A stretch of 64,000 bases of DNA from JAOUFP01 sp963801505 (GCA_963801505.1 CAWDEY010000020.1:124001-188000), one strand, 5' to 3'. Positions 9,568 to 17,759 are shown, numbered from the stretch's first letter. Numbers and translations are program-made. The notes: a model not told the origin generated them from the letters alone.

Positions 9568-9583
9568 TGGCACTGGAATTGCT
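9568..9583 (+). promoter_or_regulatory. sigma-54 (-24/-12) promoter
   Basis: TGGCAC (9568-9573), five bases, TTGCT (9579-9583): GG and GC sit exactly as in the RpoN consensus TGGCAC-N5-TTGC. Transcription would start near 9594, heading into the receiver gene and the methyl-transfer operon. The site would make the whole cluster depend on an NTP-driven activator. Confidence 0.6.
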
Positions 9584-9597
9584 CATACAATTAAGCC

Positions 9598-9948
9598 ATG
9601 GAAGAAATACTTTTATGCACACACGACCCGATCCTGGTCAAAAGCCTTTATGGCGTCCTGCGTGACAAAGGCCATGATGTAGAAATAGCCGACCACCTTG
9701 CCCTTGCTGTCCAGATGATCTTAAAGGGCCATTATTATGCCGTAATTATAGACGGCAAACCTTTCGGCCTTTCTGTGGAAGACGCGGTGCAGATCATGAA
9801 GACAGTTTCCCCTGAGATGCCTATCATTGTTGTTGGAGGCCCCGACTGCGATGCAGATGCTTTGAGCATAAGGATGCCTGTTGATCTTGAGCAACTCAGG
9901 GAATTAATAAATAGCATACATCAGAGCAACAAAATCAGACAGAACTAA
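9598..9948 (+). CDS. degenerate receiver-domain protein
   Basis: A stand-alone receiver-like fold of 116 residues: beta-1 with one acidic residue (CTHD), a phosphoacceptor-like Asp in VIIDGK, and a beta-5 region where the usual conserved Lys-Pro is Met-Pro (IRMPVDLEQL). The missing lysine and reduced acidic pocket suggest it is not switched by ordinary phosphorylation. There is no Shine-Dalgarno before the ATG, and the predicted start of transcription lies only a few bases upstream, so a nearly leaderless message is possible. It is the first gene of the methyl-transfer operon, 12 bases before the first methyltransferase, hinting at regulation of that cluster. Confidence 0.7.
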   Translation: MEEILLCTHDPILVKSLYGVLRDKGHDVEIADHLALAVQMILKGHYYAVIIDGKPFGLSVEDAVQIMKTVSPEMPIIVVGGPDCDADALSIRMPVDLEQLRELINSIHQSNKIRQN

Positions 9949-9960
9949 GGAGGAGAGAAA

Positions 9961-11007
9961 ATGGCTTTGACACCAAGAGAAACAATACTGAAGGCCTTTG
10001 CTATGGAGAAGACCGACAGGGTGCCGGTGACCTTATTTGGAGGCGGCATGTGGGCTATCAAGGACTATGGGACGTCCTTTGAAGAGCTCGCAACCAATGT
10101 GGACAAGAATGTAGAGATGTGTGTTGCCGAGGCCGAAAAGATAAGGTCTGATATTATTTATGTTGGTTCGGGTTTCAACAATTTCCATGCAATCGCGCTC
10201 GGCAGAAAATCAGGTGTTGGCGTCAAATACCGTGAAATCGGCGCTCCTGACATGACCACACATATCGTAAATTCTGAAGAAGATCTGGCCAAACTCGATA
10301 TGGAGGACATTTTCAGGGACCCTGTTGTCCAAAACGTGATGGAGGCAACAAGAAAGGTCAAACAGAAAATCGGCGACAAGTATCTTGTGACCATGACCTG
10401 CTGGGGACCGTTCACTCTCGCTGCACGCTTTGTGGGTGAAGAGGCCTTTATGAAGTATACCTTTAAAAAACCGGCCTTTGTCGAAAAGATGGTCGACTTC
10501 TGCGCTGATCTTCTCATCAAACTCTATGGACCACTTGTGGATGACGGGATCGAGGCGCTCAGTATAGCCGATCCTACTGCCTCAGGCGATCTTATCAATC
10601 CCAAACAGATGGCGAAATTCGCTGTGCCGCCGCTTAAGAAGATGAGTGACTGGGCAAAGTCAAAGGGCGTTCATACCATACTCCATATCTGCGGCAATAC
10701 CAGCGACCGGCTTGACCTCTTCCCTGAGACAGGCTGCAGCACGATATTTTTTGACCAAAAGGTAGATATTGCCAAGGCGAAAGAGGCGCTTTCCGGGAAG
10801 ATGTCCTTCGGAGGTAATGTCGCGCCGGTCCACGTGCTTCTCAACAAAACAGCGGCTGAGGTTGAAGCGGCCTGCAGGGAGGTAATAGAAACAGTGGCCA
10901 AGGATGCAAAAGGGTTCATTCTGGTGCCTGGCTGCGATATACCTCCGACAATCCCCTATGAGAATATCAGAACGTTTCACGATGTGGCGCTCAACTGGAA
11001 GTATTGA
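9961..11007 (+). CDS. MtaA/CmuA-type (UroD-fold) corrinoid methyltransferase 1
   Basis: A 348-residue TIM-barrel protein of the uroporphyrinogen decarboxylase superfamily. The HxC (ILHICGN) and downstream Cys (PGCDIPP) match the zinc triad of the MtaA/MtbA/CmuA methyltransferases, which activate a thiol or methyl donor on zinc; haem-pathway UroD lacks this triad. AGGAGG precedes the ATG. In methanogens this family transfers methyl from a corrinoid protein to coenzyme M. Coenzyme M pathway genes lie in the same operon, so that reaction or its reverse is plausible. A substrate:corrinoid demethylase role is the alternative. A paralogue is encoded at 12770. Confidence 0.88.
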   Translation: MALTPRETILKAFAMEKTDRVPVTLFGGGMWAIKDYGTSFEELATNVDKNVEMCVAEAEKIRSDIIYVGSGFNNFHAIALGRKSGVGVKYREIGAPDMTTHIVNSEEDLAKLDMEDIFRDPVVQNVMEATRKVKQKIGDKYLVTMTCWGPFTLAARFVGEEAFMKYTFKKPAFVEKMVDFCADLLIKLYGPLVDDGIEALSIADPTASGDLINPKQMAKFAVPPLKKMSDWAKSKGVHTILHICGNTSDRLDLFPETGCSTIFFDQKVDIAKAKEALSGKMSFGGNVAPVHVLLNKTAAEVEAACREVIETVAKDAKGFILVPGCDIPPTIPYENIRTFHDVALNWKY

Positions 11008-11086
11008 AATACTTGACCCTGATGGGAGGTGAAAAAAAAGGCAAGACAAAGGGGCGCAAAAAAGTCCATTTCACGGGGAGGTGTAA

Positions 11087-11605
11087 ATGGGAATTTTAGA
11101 TTTTTGGAAACAATTGACGGCCTCAGGGCCGGAAACAAACCAGAAGGAGGAAACGAACATGTCAGATGAGAAAAAAATGACCGTAGAAGAAGTAAATGAG
11201 TACATGAAAAAGCAGTGTGGGTTTGTACCGCGGATGTTCCAGATCATCAATACCGTAACTCCGGAGCCCGGCAGGACCTTTGCCGACTTCTATGCAAGCA
11301 TCTTCGGCGACGGCGCCCTTTCAAGGAAGGTCAAGGAACTGATGTTCATGTCCGGCGGCGTTGCTTACTGCTCTCCCCGCTGCATTATCCATGTTATTCC
11401 GGCTATCAATGCAGGCGCCACTACCGGCGAGATATTCGAAGCAGCTTCTGTCGGCATGATATTGGCTGGCTTTGTCCCGGGCGGCCCCGGCATCCCGTAT
11501 GCCTTTGAGTATGCCCTGAAATGTCTCGACATAGAGGCTAAATACAGGAAAGGCGAGAAATGGGAATATCTGCCTGCTCCGAAATTCGATCACGGGGTAT
11601 TTTAA
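11087..11605 (+). CDS. carboxymuconolactone decarboxylase/AhpD-like protein
   Basis: Helical AhpD/CMD-fold protein with a cysteine pair followed by histidine (YCSPRCIIH: C-x3-C-x2-H), related to but not identical with the AhpD C-x2-C-x3-H site, so thiol redox activity is likely. Two in-frame starts both have strong ribosome sites: 11087 after GGGGAGGTG, and 11159 (MSDEKKMTV) after AAGGAGG eight bases away. The second gives 148 residues, close to the conserved domain. The extra 24 residues of the long form are polar and unlike the family. Its place between methyltransferases suggests a redox partner role. Confidence 0.8.
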   Translation: MGILDFWKQLTASGPETNQKEETNMSDEKKMTVEEVNEYMKKQCGFVPRMFQIINTVTPEPGRTFADFYASIFGDGALSRKVKELMFMSGGVAYCSPRCIIHVIPAINAGATTGEIFEAASVGMILAGFVPGGPGIPYAFEYALKCLDIEAKYRKGEKWEYLPAPKFDHGVF

Positions 11606-11790
11606 AGAAGGTCAAGGCCGAGGTTAAGGTCGAGGAAAAGAAAGGCAAGGGATGTTCCTGAGTTTTTCCCCTCGCCCTTAGCCTTAACCTGCTGTAAAAA
11701 AAAAGAAGGCAGCGACCTTCAGGCGAAGGCCGGCTGCCCTGAGTTAAGTGTGCTTATATAATATCATAATCCGCGCTAAAAGGAGACGGA
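11606..11790 (+). promoter_or_regulatory. structured intercistronic region with possible internal promoter
   Basis: A two-tier hairpin is seen at 11708-11738 (GGCAGC/GCTGCC outer stem, CCTTC/GAAGG inner stem, loop AGGC). A TATAAT at 11757-11762 could be a -10 box for an internal promoter in front of the MtrH-like gene, though the -35 (CTGCCC) is poor. AAAAGGAGA precedes the next ATG. An RNA processing or stability role is equally possible. Confidence 0.4.
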
Positions 11791-12744
11791 ATGTTCAGAT
11801 TTGAAAAAAAGCAGAAGGTATTCACCTTAGGCAATATCAAGATAGGGGGACAGCCGGGAGAAAACCCACCACTGATGATATCTTCCATGTTCCATAACAA
11901 GGACAAGATAGTCCAGGACAGAAAAGGCAATTTTGACCGTCAGAGGGCAGTTGAAATCATAAGAAAGCAGGAAGAACTGGCAGCCTTGACCGGCGTCCCG
12001 GGTATGGTTGCGATGGTTGCCAATTCTCCTGAAGAGGCAAAGATTTATATAGATTTTTACCTTGAGACAACGGACATGCCCTTTGGGATAGACATGTGGG
12101 TCGCTGAACAAAGGGCGAAGGCAACTGAGTACGTCGCAAAACTCGGGGTCCAGGACAAGTTCCTCTACAACAGCATAACACCGTGGGACAAGGACATAAA
12201 GGGCCAGGTACATAAACTAAAAGACCTCGGGATCAAACATGTTGTTATACAGGCCTTTGATGACCAGGACCAGACGCCTGCAGGCAGGGTGAAGTCTCTC
12301 GAAGCGCTACTGGCACAAGGTGCCGGAGATTTTGAAACCACTATCGTCGACACCTCTGTCATGAACCTGCCTTCAACCTCCTTTTCCCTTGTCGCTAACA
12401 GGCTGATTAAAGAAAAGCACGGCCTGCCTTGCGGCGGGGCGTATTCAAACGGGACGCATATGTGGGGTGAAATAAAACAAAAGTGGGGGCTTGACGGCTT
12501 CAAGGCCATGGACGCAGTAGTACAGGGTATGTCTTCAGCCTTATGGAGCGACTTTAATTTCTGCGGACCAGCGGTGACAGCCCCGAGGGTCTTTCCAGCG
12601 GTTGCAAGCGCGCAGATGCTACTGTCAACACTGGTCTATGAGGAGACAGGGGAGATCTATGAAAATGAAAACCTGCCGATAAGGAAGTACTTCGCCGACT
12701 TTATAGGAAAGCTGCAGAGCGGCGGGGGCAGAAAGAAAAAATGA
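11791..12744 (+). CDS. MtrH-family methyltetrahydrofolate:corrinoid methyltransferase
   Basis: A 317-residue TIM-barrel protein of the tetrahydromethanopterin S-methyltransferase subunit H family (FTLGNIKIGGQPGENPPLM near the start, then MISSMFHNKDKIV). In methanogens MtrH moves methyl between tetrahydromethanopterin and a corrinoid. Bacterial relatives do this with tetrahydrofolate in O-demethylase and glycine-betaine systems. None of the other Mtr subunits is present, so it acts as a soluble single subunit with the corrinoid protein at 13798. A FolD homologue further down the operon supports tetrahydrofolate as the pterin. Confidence 0.88.
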   Translation: MFRFEKKQKVFTLGNIKIGGQPGENPPLMISSMFHNKDKIVQDRKGNFDRQRAVEIIRKQEELAALTGVPGMVAMVANSPEEAKIYIDFYLETTDMPFGIDMWVAEQRAKATEYVAKLGVQDKFLYNSITPWDKDIKGQVHKLKDLGIKHVVIQAFDDQDQTPAGRVKSLEALLAQGAGDFETTIVDTSVMNLPSTSFSLVANRLIKEKHGLPCGGAYSNGTHMWGEIKQKWGLDGFKAMDAVVQGMSSALWSDFNFCGPAVTAPRVFPAVASAQMLLSTLVYEETGEIYENENLPIRKYFADFIGKLQSGGGRKKK

Positions 12745-12769
12745 TGGATTTGAAAGGAGACAGTAATTT

Positions 12770-13798
12770 ATGAATTCAAGAGAAAGAGTGCTGAAACTCT
12801 TCAAGGGCGAGCCAATAGACCGGGTACCCTGCTTCAGCGGGATGGGCAATATAACCGAGACCGGGATTAACAAACTCGGGTACAAATTCGCAGGTATCCA
12901 CCTTGACGCAAAGCAGATGGCGGACACAGCTGCAACTACCTACAAGCTCTTCGGCTACGAGTGTGGCGTCGTGCCTGTTGACCTCTGTGTCGAGGCAGAG
13001 GCCTTGGGCTGTATGATCAATGTTTATCCCAATGCCGAGGGCATACTCTATCCAACGATCAAAGACAAGCTCATCCATAATGAAGCTGAAATGGACGACC
13101 TGAAGATCCCTGAGGGCTTTCCTGAAAAGGGAAGACTCCCATTGATGAGGGAAGCAATACGACTGCTTAAGGCTGACATCGGCAATGATGTTGCCGTCGG
13201 TACATATGTGCTTGGTCCATTCACGCTTGCGGGCCAGATCATGGAATTAAACGACCTTTTGAAGCTCTCCTTCAAGAAGGCCGACAAGGTCGCAAAGCTT
13301 CTGGACATTTGTGCCGACGCGCTTATCCTCGTCGCAAAGGAATATGAGAAGGCCGGCGTGGACTATATCACGGTAAGGGAAATGGGTGCAACCAGCGACG
13401 TCCTGAGCCCGAGGGTCTTTAAAAGTCTCATCCTGCCACCGCTCCAGAAGGTGATCAAGGCAATATCAGTTTTCTCAGTGCTGCATATCTGCGGAAAGAC
13501 TAACGACATTGTCACGTCCATGATGGATGCAGGCCCGACCGCTATCAGCGTTGAACAGAAAAACGATGTCGTGGAGTCCAGAAAGAAACTAGGCAAGGAC
13601 GCTCTTATCTTCGGCAATATGGACGCCTACAATGTCCTTGTCTCAGGGAGCGAGGAACTGGTCAGGTCTACTGTCAGGCAGTGCATTGATGACGGTGTAA
13701 GCGCTGTATGGCCGGGATGCGACATCTGGCCTACAGTCCCTCCCAAAAATATGATTGCGATGATGGATGAAATAAATAATTATGGAGGTAAAAAGTAA
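12770..13798 (+). CDS. MtaA/CmuA-type (UroD-fold) corrinoid methyltransferase 2
   Basis: A 342-residue paralogue of the protein at 9961, with the same zinc triad (VLHICGKTN and WPGCDIWP). The N-terminal third differs (PCFSGMGNITETG against PVTLFGGGMW), where substrate selectivity usually lies, so the pair may handle different substrates: one taking methyl from a donor and one delivering it to a thiol. Its stop codon overlaps the ATG of the corrinoid-protein gene (TAATG), implying stoichiometric translation and a direct working partnership. Confidence 0.88.
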   Translation: MNSRERVLKLFKGEPIDRVPCFSGMGNITETGINKLGYKFAGIHLDAKQMADTAATTYKLFGYECGVVPVDLCVEAEALGCMINVYPNAEGILYPTIKDKLIHNEAEMDDLKIPEGFPEKGRLPLMREAIRLLKADIGNDVAVGTYVLGPFTLAGQIMELNDLLKLSFKKADKVAKLLDICADALILVAKEYEKAGVDYITVREMGATSDVLSPRVFKSLILPPLQKVIKAISVFSVLHICGKTNDIVTSMMDAGPTAISVEQKNDVVESRKKLGKDALIFGNMDAYNVLVSGSEELVRSTVRQCIDDGVSAVWPGCDIWPTVPPKNMIAMMDEINNYGGKK

Positions 13799-14484
13799 TG
13801 GCAGACGAAGCTAGAAAAAAAGAGATATTTGAGAAACTGAGAAATGGCGTTATTCAATATGACGAGGACGCGTGTAAAGAAGGCGCAAATGAGGCCCTGG
13901 AGGCAGGTCTTGACGCTAACGAGGCCATTTTTGACGGCCTGGTCTCAGGCATGGAAGAAGTGGGCCGGCTTTTTGAGGCACAGGAATATTTCGTGCCGGA
14001 GATCCTCATGTGCGCTGACGCCCTCTATGCAGGACTTGAGATCCTTAAACCTCACTGTAAGCAGATGGACCTTGGAGTAAAGGGGTCCGTTGTCATAGGG
14101 ACTGTTGAAGGGGATGTACATGATATCGGCAAGAACCTCGTCAAGATGATGTTTGATGTGGCGGGCTTCAATGTCTATGACCTGGGCAGGGACGTTCCCC
14201 TCGACAAGTTCGTTGAAGAGCAACTCAAGACAGACTCTGACCTTGTCTGCCTCTCTGCGATGATGACAACATCCATGGTCGGCATGCCGAAGGTAATAGA
14301 AAAGATCAAGGAGAAGAACCCCAATTGCATGGTCATGATAGGTGGAGCTCCGACATCCAAAGATCTGGCCGACAAGTGGGGTGCTGACGGCTATGCAGAA
14401 GATGCCAGCAACGCTCTTAAAGAAGCTCTCAAGATGGTCTCCTTCCTCAAGAAGCTCAGAGACGAAAAGGCAGCTAAGAAATAA
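13798..14484 (+). CDS. methyltransferase corrinoid protein (MtaC/MtbC-like)
   Basis: The N-terminal four-helix cap (1-90) is followed by a Rossmann-type cobalamin domain with the DxHxxG motif (D106, His108, G111), in which His108 would be the lower cobalt ligand. The later SAMMTTS and GGAP elements fit the B12 nucleotide-tail pocket. At 228 residues it has the usual length for MtaC, MtbC and O-demethylase corrinoid proteins. It should carry the methyl group between the two UroD-fold enzymes and the MtrH-like enzyme. It is the only corrinoid protein in the operon. Confidence 0.93.
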   Translation: MADEARKKEIFEKLRNGVIQYDEDACKEGANEALEAGLDANEAIFDGLVSGMEEVGRLFEAQEYFVPEILMCADALYAGLEILKPHCKQMDLGVKGSVVIGTVEGDVHDIGKNLVKMMFDVAGFNVYDLGRDVPLDKFVEEQLKTDSDLVCLSAMMTTSMVGMPKVIEKIKEKNPNCMVMIGGAPTSKDLADKWGADGYAEDASNALKEALKMVSFLKKLRDEKAAKK

Positions 14485-14487
14485 ACC

Positions 14488-15126
14488 GTGAATGCAGATA
14501 CACTCAAGCAGCATCTGAAAAAGGAAGGCGCTACCCTTGTCGGCATAGGTGATATTACGGAAGCTCTCTCAAGGGACATCCTTCACCTAAACCGCGGTGT
14601 AGCAATAGCCGTCAACAGAAGCCTCAACTATGAGACTGTTGAAATGCTCTCAAAACTTCAGAGACTGGCTGAGGAATGGCTGAGATCAAGGGGCTATCTG
14701 AATCTGGTCATCCCCCCTGATTCAGACAGGCGTAAAGACAAGCTTATAACAAAGCTCTACAAACTCTTTTGCCACAAGACGGCAGCCACCTGCTCCGGCC
14801 TTGGATGGGTCGGAAAGAACGGGCTTGTTATCAACCGGCAGTACGGCTCAAAGCTTTCGTGGGCAACGGTGCTCACCAATGCCCCGCTGGACCCTGATGA
14901 TCCAGTGAGAGAGTCCGAGTGCGGGGCCTGCGATCTCTGTGTAACACATTGTCCTTCAGGCGCAATAAAGGGAGACCACTGGTCTATAAGTGAGCCCCGC
15001 AAGAAAATCGTGGCATATGAAAAATGCTCTGCGCTTAAAAATGACAGGCAGAGCCTTGAAGGCAAGCCCAACTGCGGCTTCTGCGTGACGGTCTGCCCAT
15101 ACTCAAGAAAAAACGGAGGCCGGTGA
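14488..15126 (+). CDS. short QueG-like 4Fe-4S protein
   Basis: GTG start 3 bases after the corrinoid gene. The 212 residues resemble the C-terminal part of epoxyqueuosine reductase-type proteins: a GLGWVGKNGLVINRQYG stretch followed by two cluster motifs, CGACDLCVTHCP and CGFCVTVCPYS. Full QueG is far longer, so this is a trimmed relative rather than the tRNA-modifying enzyme. QueG and reductive dehalogenases pass electrons from such clusters to cobalamin, so a likely role is electron delivery for reactivating the oxidised corrinoid protein (inference). Confidence 0.75.
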   Translation: MNADTLKQHLKKEGATLVGIGDITEALSRDILHLNRGVAIAVNRSLNYETVEMLSKLQRLAEEWLRSRGYLNLVIPPDSDRRKDKLITKLYKLFCHKTAATCSGLGWVGKNGLVINRQYGSKLSWATVLTNAPLDPDDPVRESECGACDLCVTHCPSGAIKGDHWSISEPRKKIVAYEKCSALKNDRQSLEGKPNCGFCVTVCPYSRKNGGR

Positions 15127-15132
15127 ACGGAA

Positions 15133-15346
15133 AAATAAAAACCACAGAAATTTACCACTAAGTACACAGAGAGAATAAATTTTAATTTTCAAAAAACTCC
15201 GTGAACTCAGTGGATGTCTCTACTTGAAAAGTTAGAGGTCGCATAAAAAGACGAAATTATATGAGAGCACAGAGATGGGGACACAAGCAACTTCCTTGCA
15301 ACCCTTTTATGTTTATCTTTTCTCGGTGTTCTCTGTGGTTATTTTT
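15133..15346. repeat. repeat family C, copy 1 (CACAGAG-type inverted repeat)
   Basis: Ends AAAATAAAAACCACAGAAA and, inverted, CTCTGTGGTTATTTTT. The interior holds partial copies of the ACACAGAGAG/CTCGGTG motif. It separates the QueG-like gene from the corrinoid activator within the operon and carries no recognisable gene. Confidence 0.55.
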
Positions 15347-15378
15347 GACAATATAAAGTTTCCAGGGAGGAAATAAAC

Positions 15379-17370
15379 ATGAGTCGTAAATTTAAGGTGA
15401 TTTTCCAGCCTGCAGGCAGGCGTGGTGAAATAGAAGAAGGCACAACAATTCTCAAGGCAGCGCAGCTTCTGGGCGTTGACCTCGAAGCGCTCTGCGGAGA
15501 CAAGAAAGTCTGCGGCAAGTGCAAGGTGAGGATCGAGGAGGGCTATTCCGAAAAAGACAATCTTGAATCCGGCATGGCGCATATTACCCCATCCGAACCA
15601 ACTCCTGACGAGTTGAAGCACCTAAAGCCGGAAGACGGCCCGGGCGTCAGACTTGCTTGTTCGTGCGAGATCCATGGTGACCTCAAGGTGTTTGTTCCGG
15701 AGAGGTCCAGGGCCGGAAAACAGGTAGTACGAAAGGCCGCAAAGGAGCTCGTAATCGCTCTTGACCCTGCGGTGAAAAAATACACGCTGACCTTTACCCC
15801 CCCTACATTGCACGACATGAGCACTAGTGACTATGAGCGGGTCATCACCGCGATGGCTGAGATTTACAACATCAAAGATCTGACATTCGATTTTCAGGTG
15901 CTGCTGAAGCTTCAGGACGCCCTGAGGGACGGGGAATGGACCATAACGGTAACGGTCTGGCAGGACAAAGAGATCATAAAAGTAGAACCAGGTCATGTCG
16001 ATGCGTGCTACGGCCTCGCTGTTGATATTGGAACAACTACCTGTGTTGGTTATCTCTGCGACCTCAGCACCGGGAAGGTTATCAATACCGAGTCGATGAT
16101 GAACCCTCAGGTACCCTATGGAGAGGACGTCATGTCCAGGATAACCTATGCCATGACAAATTCCGAAGGACTGAAGACCATGCAGGACGCGATAATTACA
16201 GGCCTTAATGAGATCATTGAAAAAGTTGTTTCAGAAGTGAGGAAAGACGGCCCTCATCAAGGACATGCGATTGACGACCTGACGATCGTCTTTAACACAG
16301 CGATGCACCATATTTTTCTCGGCCTCAACCCGGTCTACATCGGCCGTTCGCCCTTTATTCCCGCGGTGCAGCGTTCCCTCGACATCAAGGCCCGTGATCT
16401 TGGGCTGAGGATCAACCCGGGCGCATTCATCCATGTGCTGCCGATTGAGGCAGGGTTCGTAGGCGCTGACAATGTCGGCGTTCTGATCGCCCAGGAGCAG
16501 TACTTCCAGGACGATATGGTGCTCATTATTGACATCGGCACCAACGGAGAACTTCTTTTGGGCAACAAAGACAGGGTATGTTCAACCTCATGCGCGACAG
16601 GACCCGCATTTGAAGGAGCTCAGATAAAATTCGGAATGAGGGCGGCCCCCGGTGCGATAGAGAAGGTAAAAATAGATCCAATAACAAAAGAGGCCCGCTA
16701 CAAGGTAATAGGCAAGGCTGACTGGCACACCCATGTCGAGGGCAAGATCAATGCAAAGGGTATATGCGGCTCAGCGATCATCGATGTAATAGCCGAAATG
16801 TTCAAGGCAGGTATAATAGACAAGACAGGCAAATTTGTGCCTGATGCCGGCACCAACAGGGTCAGAAAAAATGCTGACGGAAAACCTGAGTACGTCCTTG
16901 CATGGGCCGAGGAGACATCCATCGGTCAGGACATTACTGTCACGCAAGGTGATGTCAGGGCACTGCAACTGGCAAAGGGCGCTCTTTATGCAGGCACAAA
17001 GCTGATGATGCAGAAGATGGGCGTCACAAAGCTGGACCGCGTTGAACTTGCCGGCGCATTCGGCAGCCATATAGACAGAGAGGCATCACTATGTCTTGGG
17101 ATGTTCCCGGATGTGCCGATAGACAAGGTGGTGGTGGTCGGTAATGCTGCAGGTGACGGTGCAAGAATGGCGTTGCTTAACAAAGGCAAAAGAACAGAGG
17201 CAGAGGAGCGTTCCAGGTGGGTTGAATTTGTAGAGATCGCGACGGAACCGGCTTTTGAAAAGGAGTTCATGCAGGCGATGCATATTCCCCACATGAAGGA
17301 CAAATTCCCAAACCTTAAGGCGATGCTGGAAGAACAGAAGGAGCCTGTGGCCCCAAGCATTAAGGGATAA
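15379..17370 (+). CDS. RACo-type corrinoid reductive activator (2Fe-2S + ASKHA domain)
   Basis: The N-terminal plant-type ferredoxin domain has C39-x5-C45-x2-C48 and a fourth Cys near RLACSC. A linker follows, then a DUF4445/ASKHA ATPase domain with phosphate loops VDIGTTTCVGY and IDIGTNGELLLGN. At 663 residues it fits the RACo/RACE family, which uses ATP to drive reduction of inactive cob(II)amide to cob(I)amide on corrinoid proteins. A GGGAGG lies just before the ATG. Its presence confirms that the operon's corrinoid protein works through the easily oxidised Co(I) state. It acts in the cytoplasm. Confidence 0.93.
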   Translation: MSRKFKVIFQPAGRRGEIEEGTTILKAAQLLGVDLEALCGDKKVCGKCKVRIEEGYSEKDNLESGMAHITPSEPTPDELKHLKPEDGPGVRLACSCEIHGDLKVFVPERSRAGKQVVRKAAKELVIALDPAVKKYTLTFTPPTLHDMSTSDYERVITAMAEIYNIKDLTFDFQVLLKLQDALRDGEWTITVTVWQDKEIIKVEPGHVDACYGLAVDIGTTTCVGYLCDLSTGKVINTESMMNPQVPYGEDVMSRITYAMTNSEGLKTMQDAIITGLNEIIEKVVSEVRKDGPHQGHAIDDLTIVFNTAMHHIFLGLNPVYIGRSPFIPAVQRSLDIKARDLGLRINPGAFIHVLPIEAGFVGADNVGVLIAQEQYFQDDMVLIIDIGTNGELLLGNKDRVCSTSCATGPAFEGAQIKFGMRAAPGAIEKVKIDPITKEARYKVIGKADWHTHVEGKINAKGICGSAIIDVIAEMFKAGIIDKTGKFVPDAGTNRVRKNADGKPEYVLAWAEETSIGQDITVTQGDVRALQLAKGALYAGTKLMMQKMGVTKLDRVELAGAFGSHIDREASLCLGMFPDVPIDKVVVVGNAAGDGARMALLNKGKRTEAEERSRWVEFVEIATEPAFEKEFMQAMHIPHMKDKFPNLKAMLEEQKEPVAPSIKG

Positions 17371-17426
17371 CCAGGGCTCATAAGCTTGCAAGCTTCTCAG
17401 CTTGACAGCATGCACGGAGGACCGCA

Positions 17427-17759
17427 ATGACAAAAGTAGTTATACAGCCTGGGGCCTGCGGAATGCCGGCAACAGTAGAGGTGAAAAAGAAAGGCAAGAA
17501 GACTTTCACCCTGACCATAACCTCCGAATGCGAGATGGTCGAGAAGCTTGGGAAAGAGATACCTGAGCTGGACTTTATGGACGCCTTCAAAAGGCTCCTT
17601 GACAACCCTGCGTATACGAAAGGTGCAGCATGTCTAAAGCATGTCTCCTGCCCGGTGCCTTGCGGCATCCTCAAGGCGCTTGAGGTTGAGGCAGGCCTCA
17701 ACGTTCCAAAGGACTGTGTCATACATTTTGTTAAAGAAGAGGAGGAAAAGGTCCTATGA
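17427..17759 (+). CDS. small conserved-looking cysteine protein, unknown function
   Basis: 110 residues, soluble, start supported by GGAGG. Five cysteines: C11 (GACGMP), C35 (SECEM), and a cluster CLKHVSCPVPCGI (C-x5-C-x3-C), which could hold a metal or cluster. I cannot assign it with certainty to a named family; I associate similar short proteins with corrinoid methyltransferase operons. Its stop overlaps the start of the FolD-like gene (ATGA), so the two are coupled. Confidence 0.65.
   Translation: MTKVVIQPGACGMPATVEVKKKGKKTFTLTITSECEMVEKLGKEIPELDFMDAFKRLLDNPAYTKGAACLKHVSCPVPCGILKALEVEAGLNVPKDCVIHFVKEEEEKVL

Noticed and set aside
9251..9597. Cobalamin riboswitch or c-di-GMP riboswitch ahead of the corrinoid operon
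   Set aside because: No B12 box or GEMM core was recognised on either strand.
9251..9622. Open frame extending the diguanylate cyclase by 124 residues upstream
   Set aside because: The extension is not protein-like, overlaps the start of the divergent receiver gene and the sigma-54-type site, and a normal start with signal-anchor follows at 9250.
9961..13798. The two UroD-fold proteins as uroporphyrinogen decarboxylases (HemE)
   Set aside because: Both have the zinc triad H-x-C...C of methyltransferases and lie with corrinoid genes; there are no haem-pathway genes.
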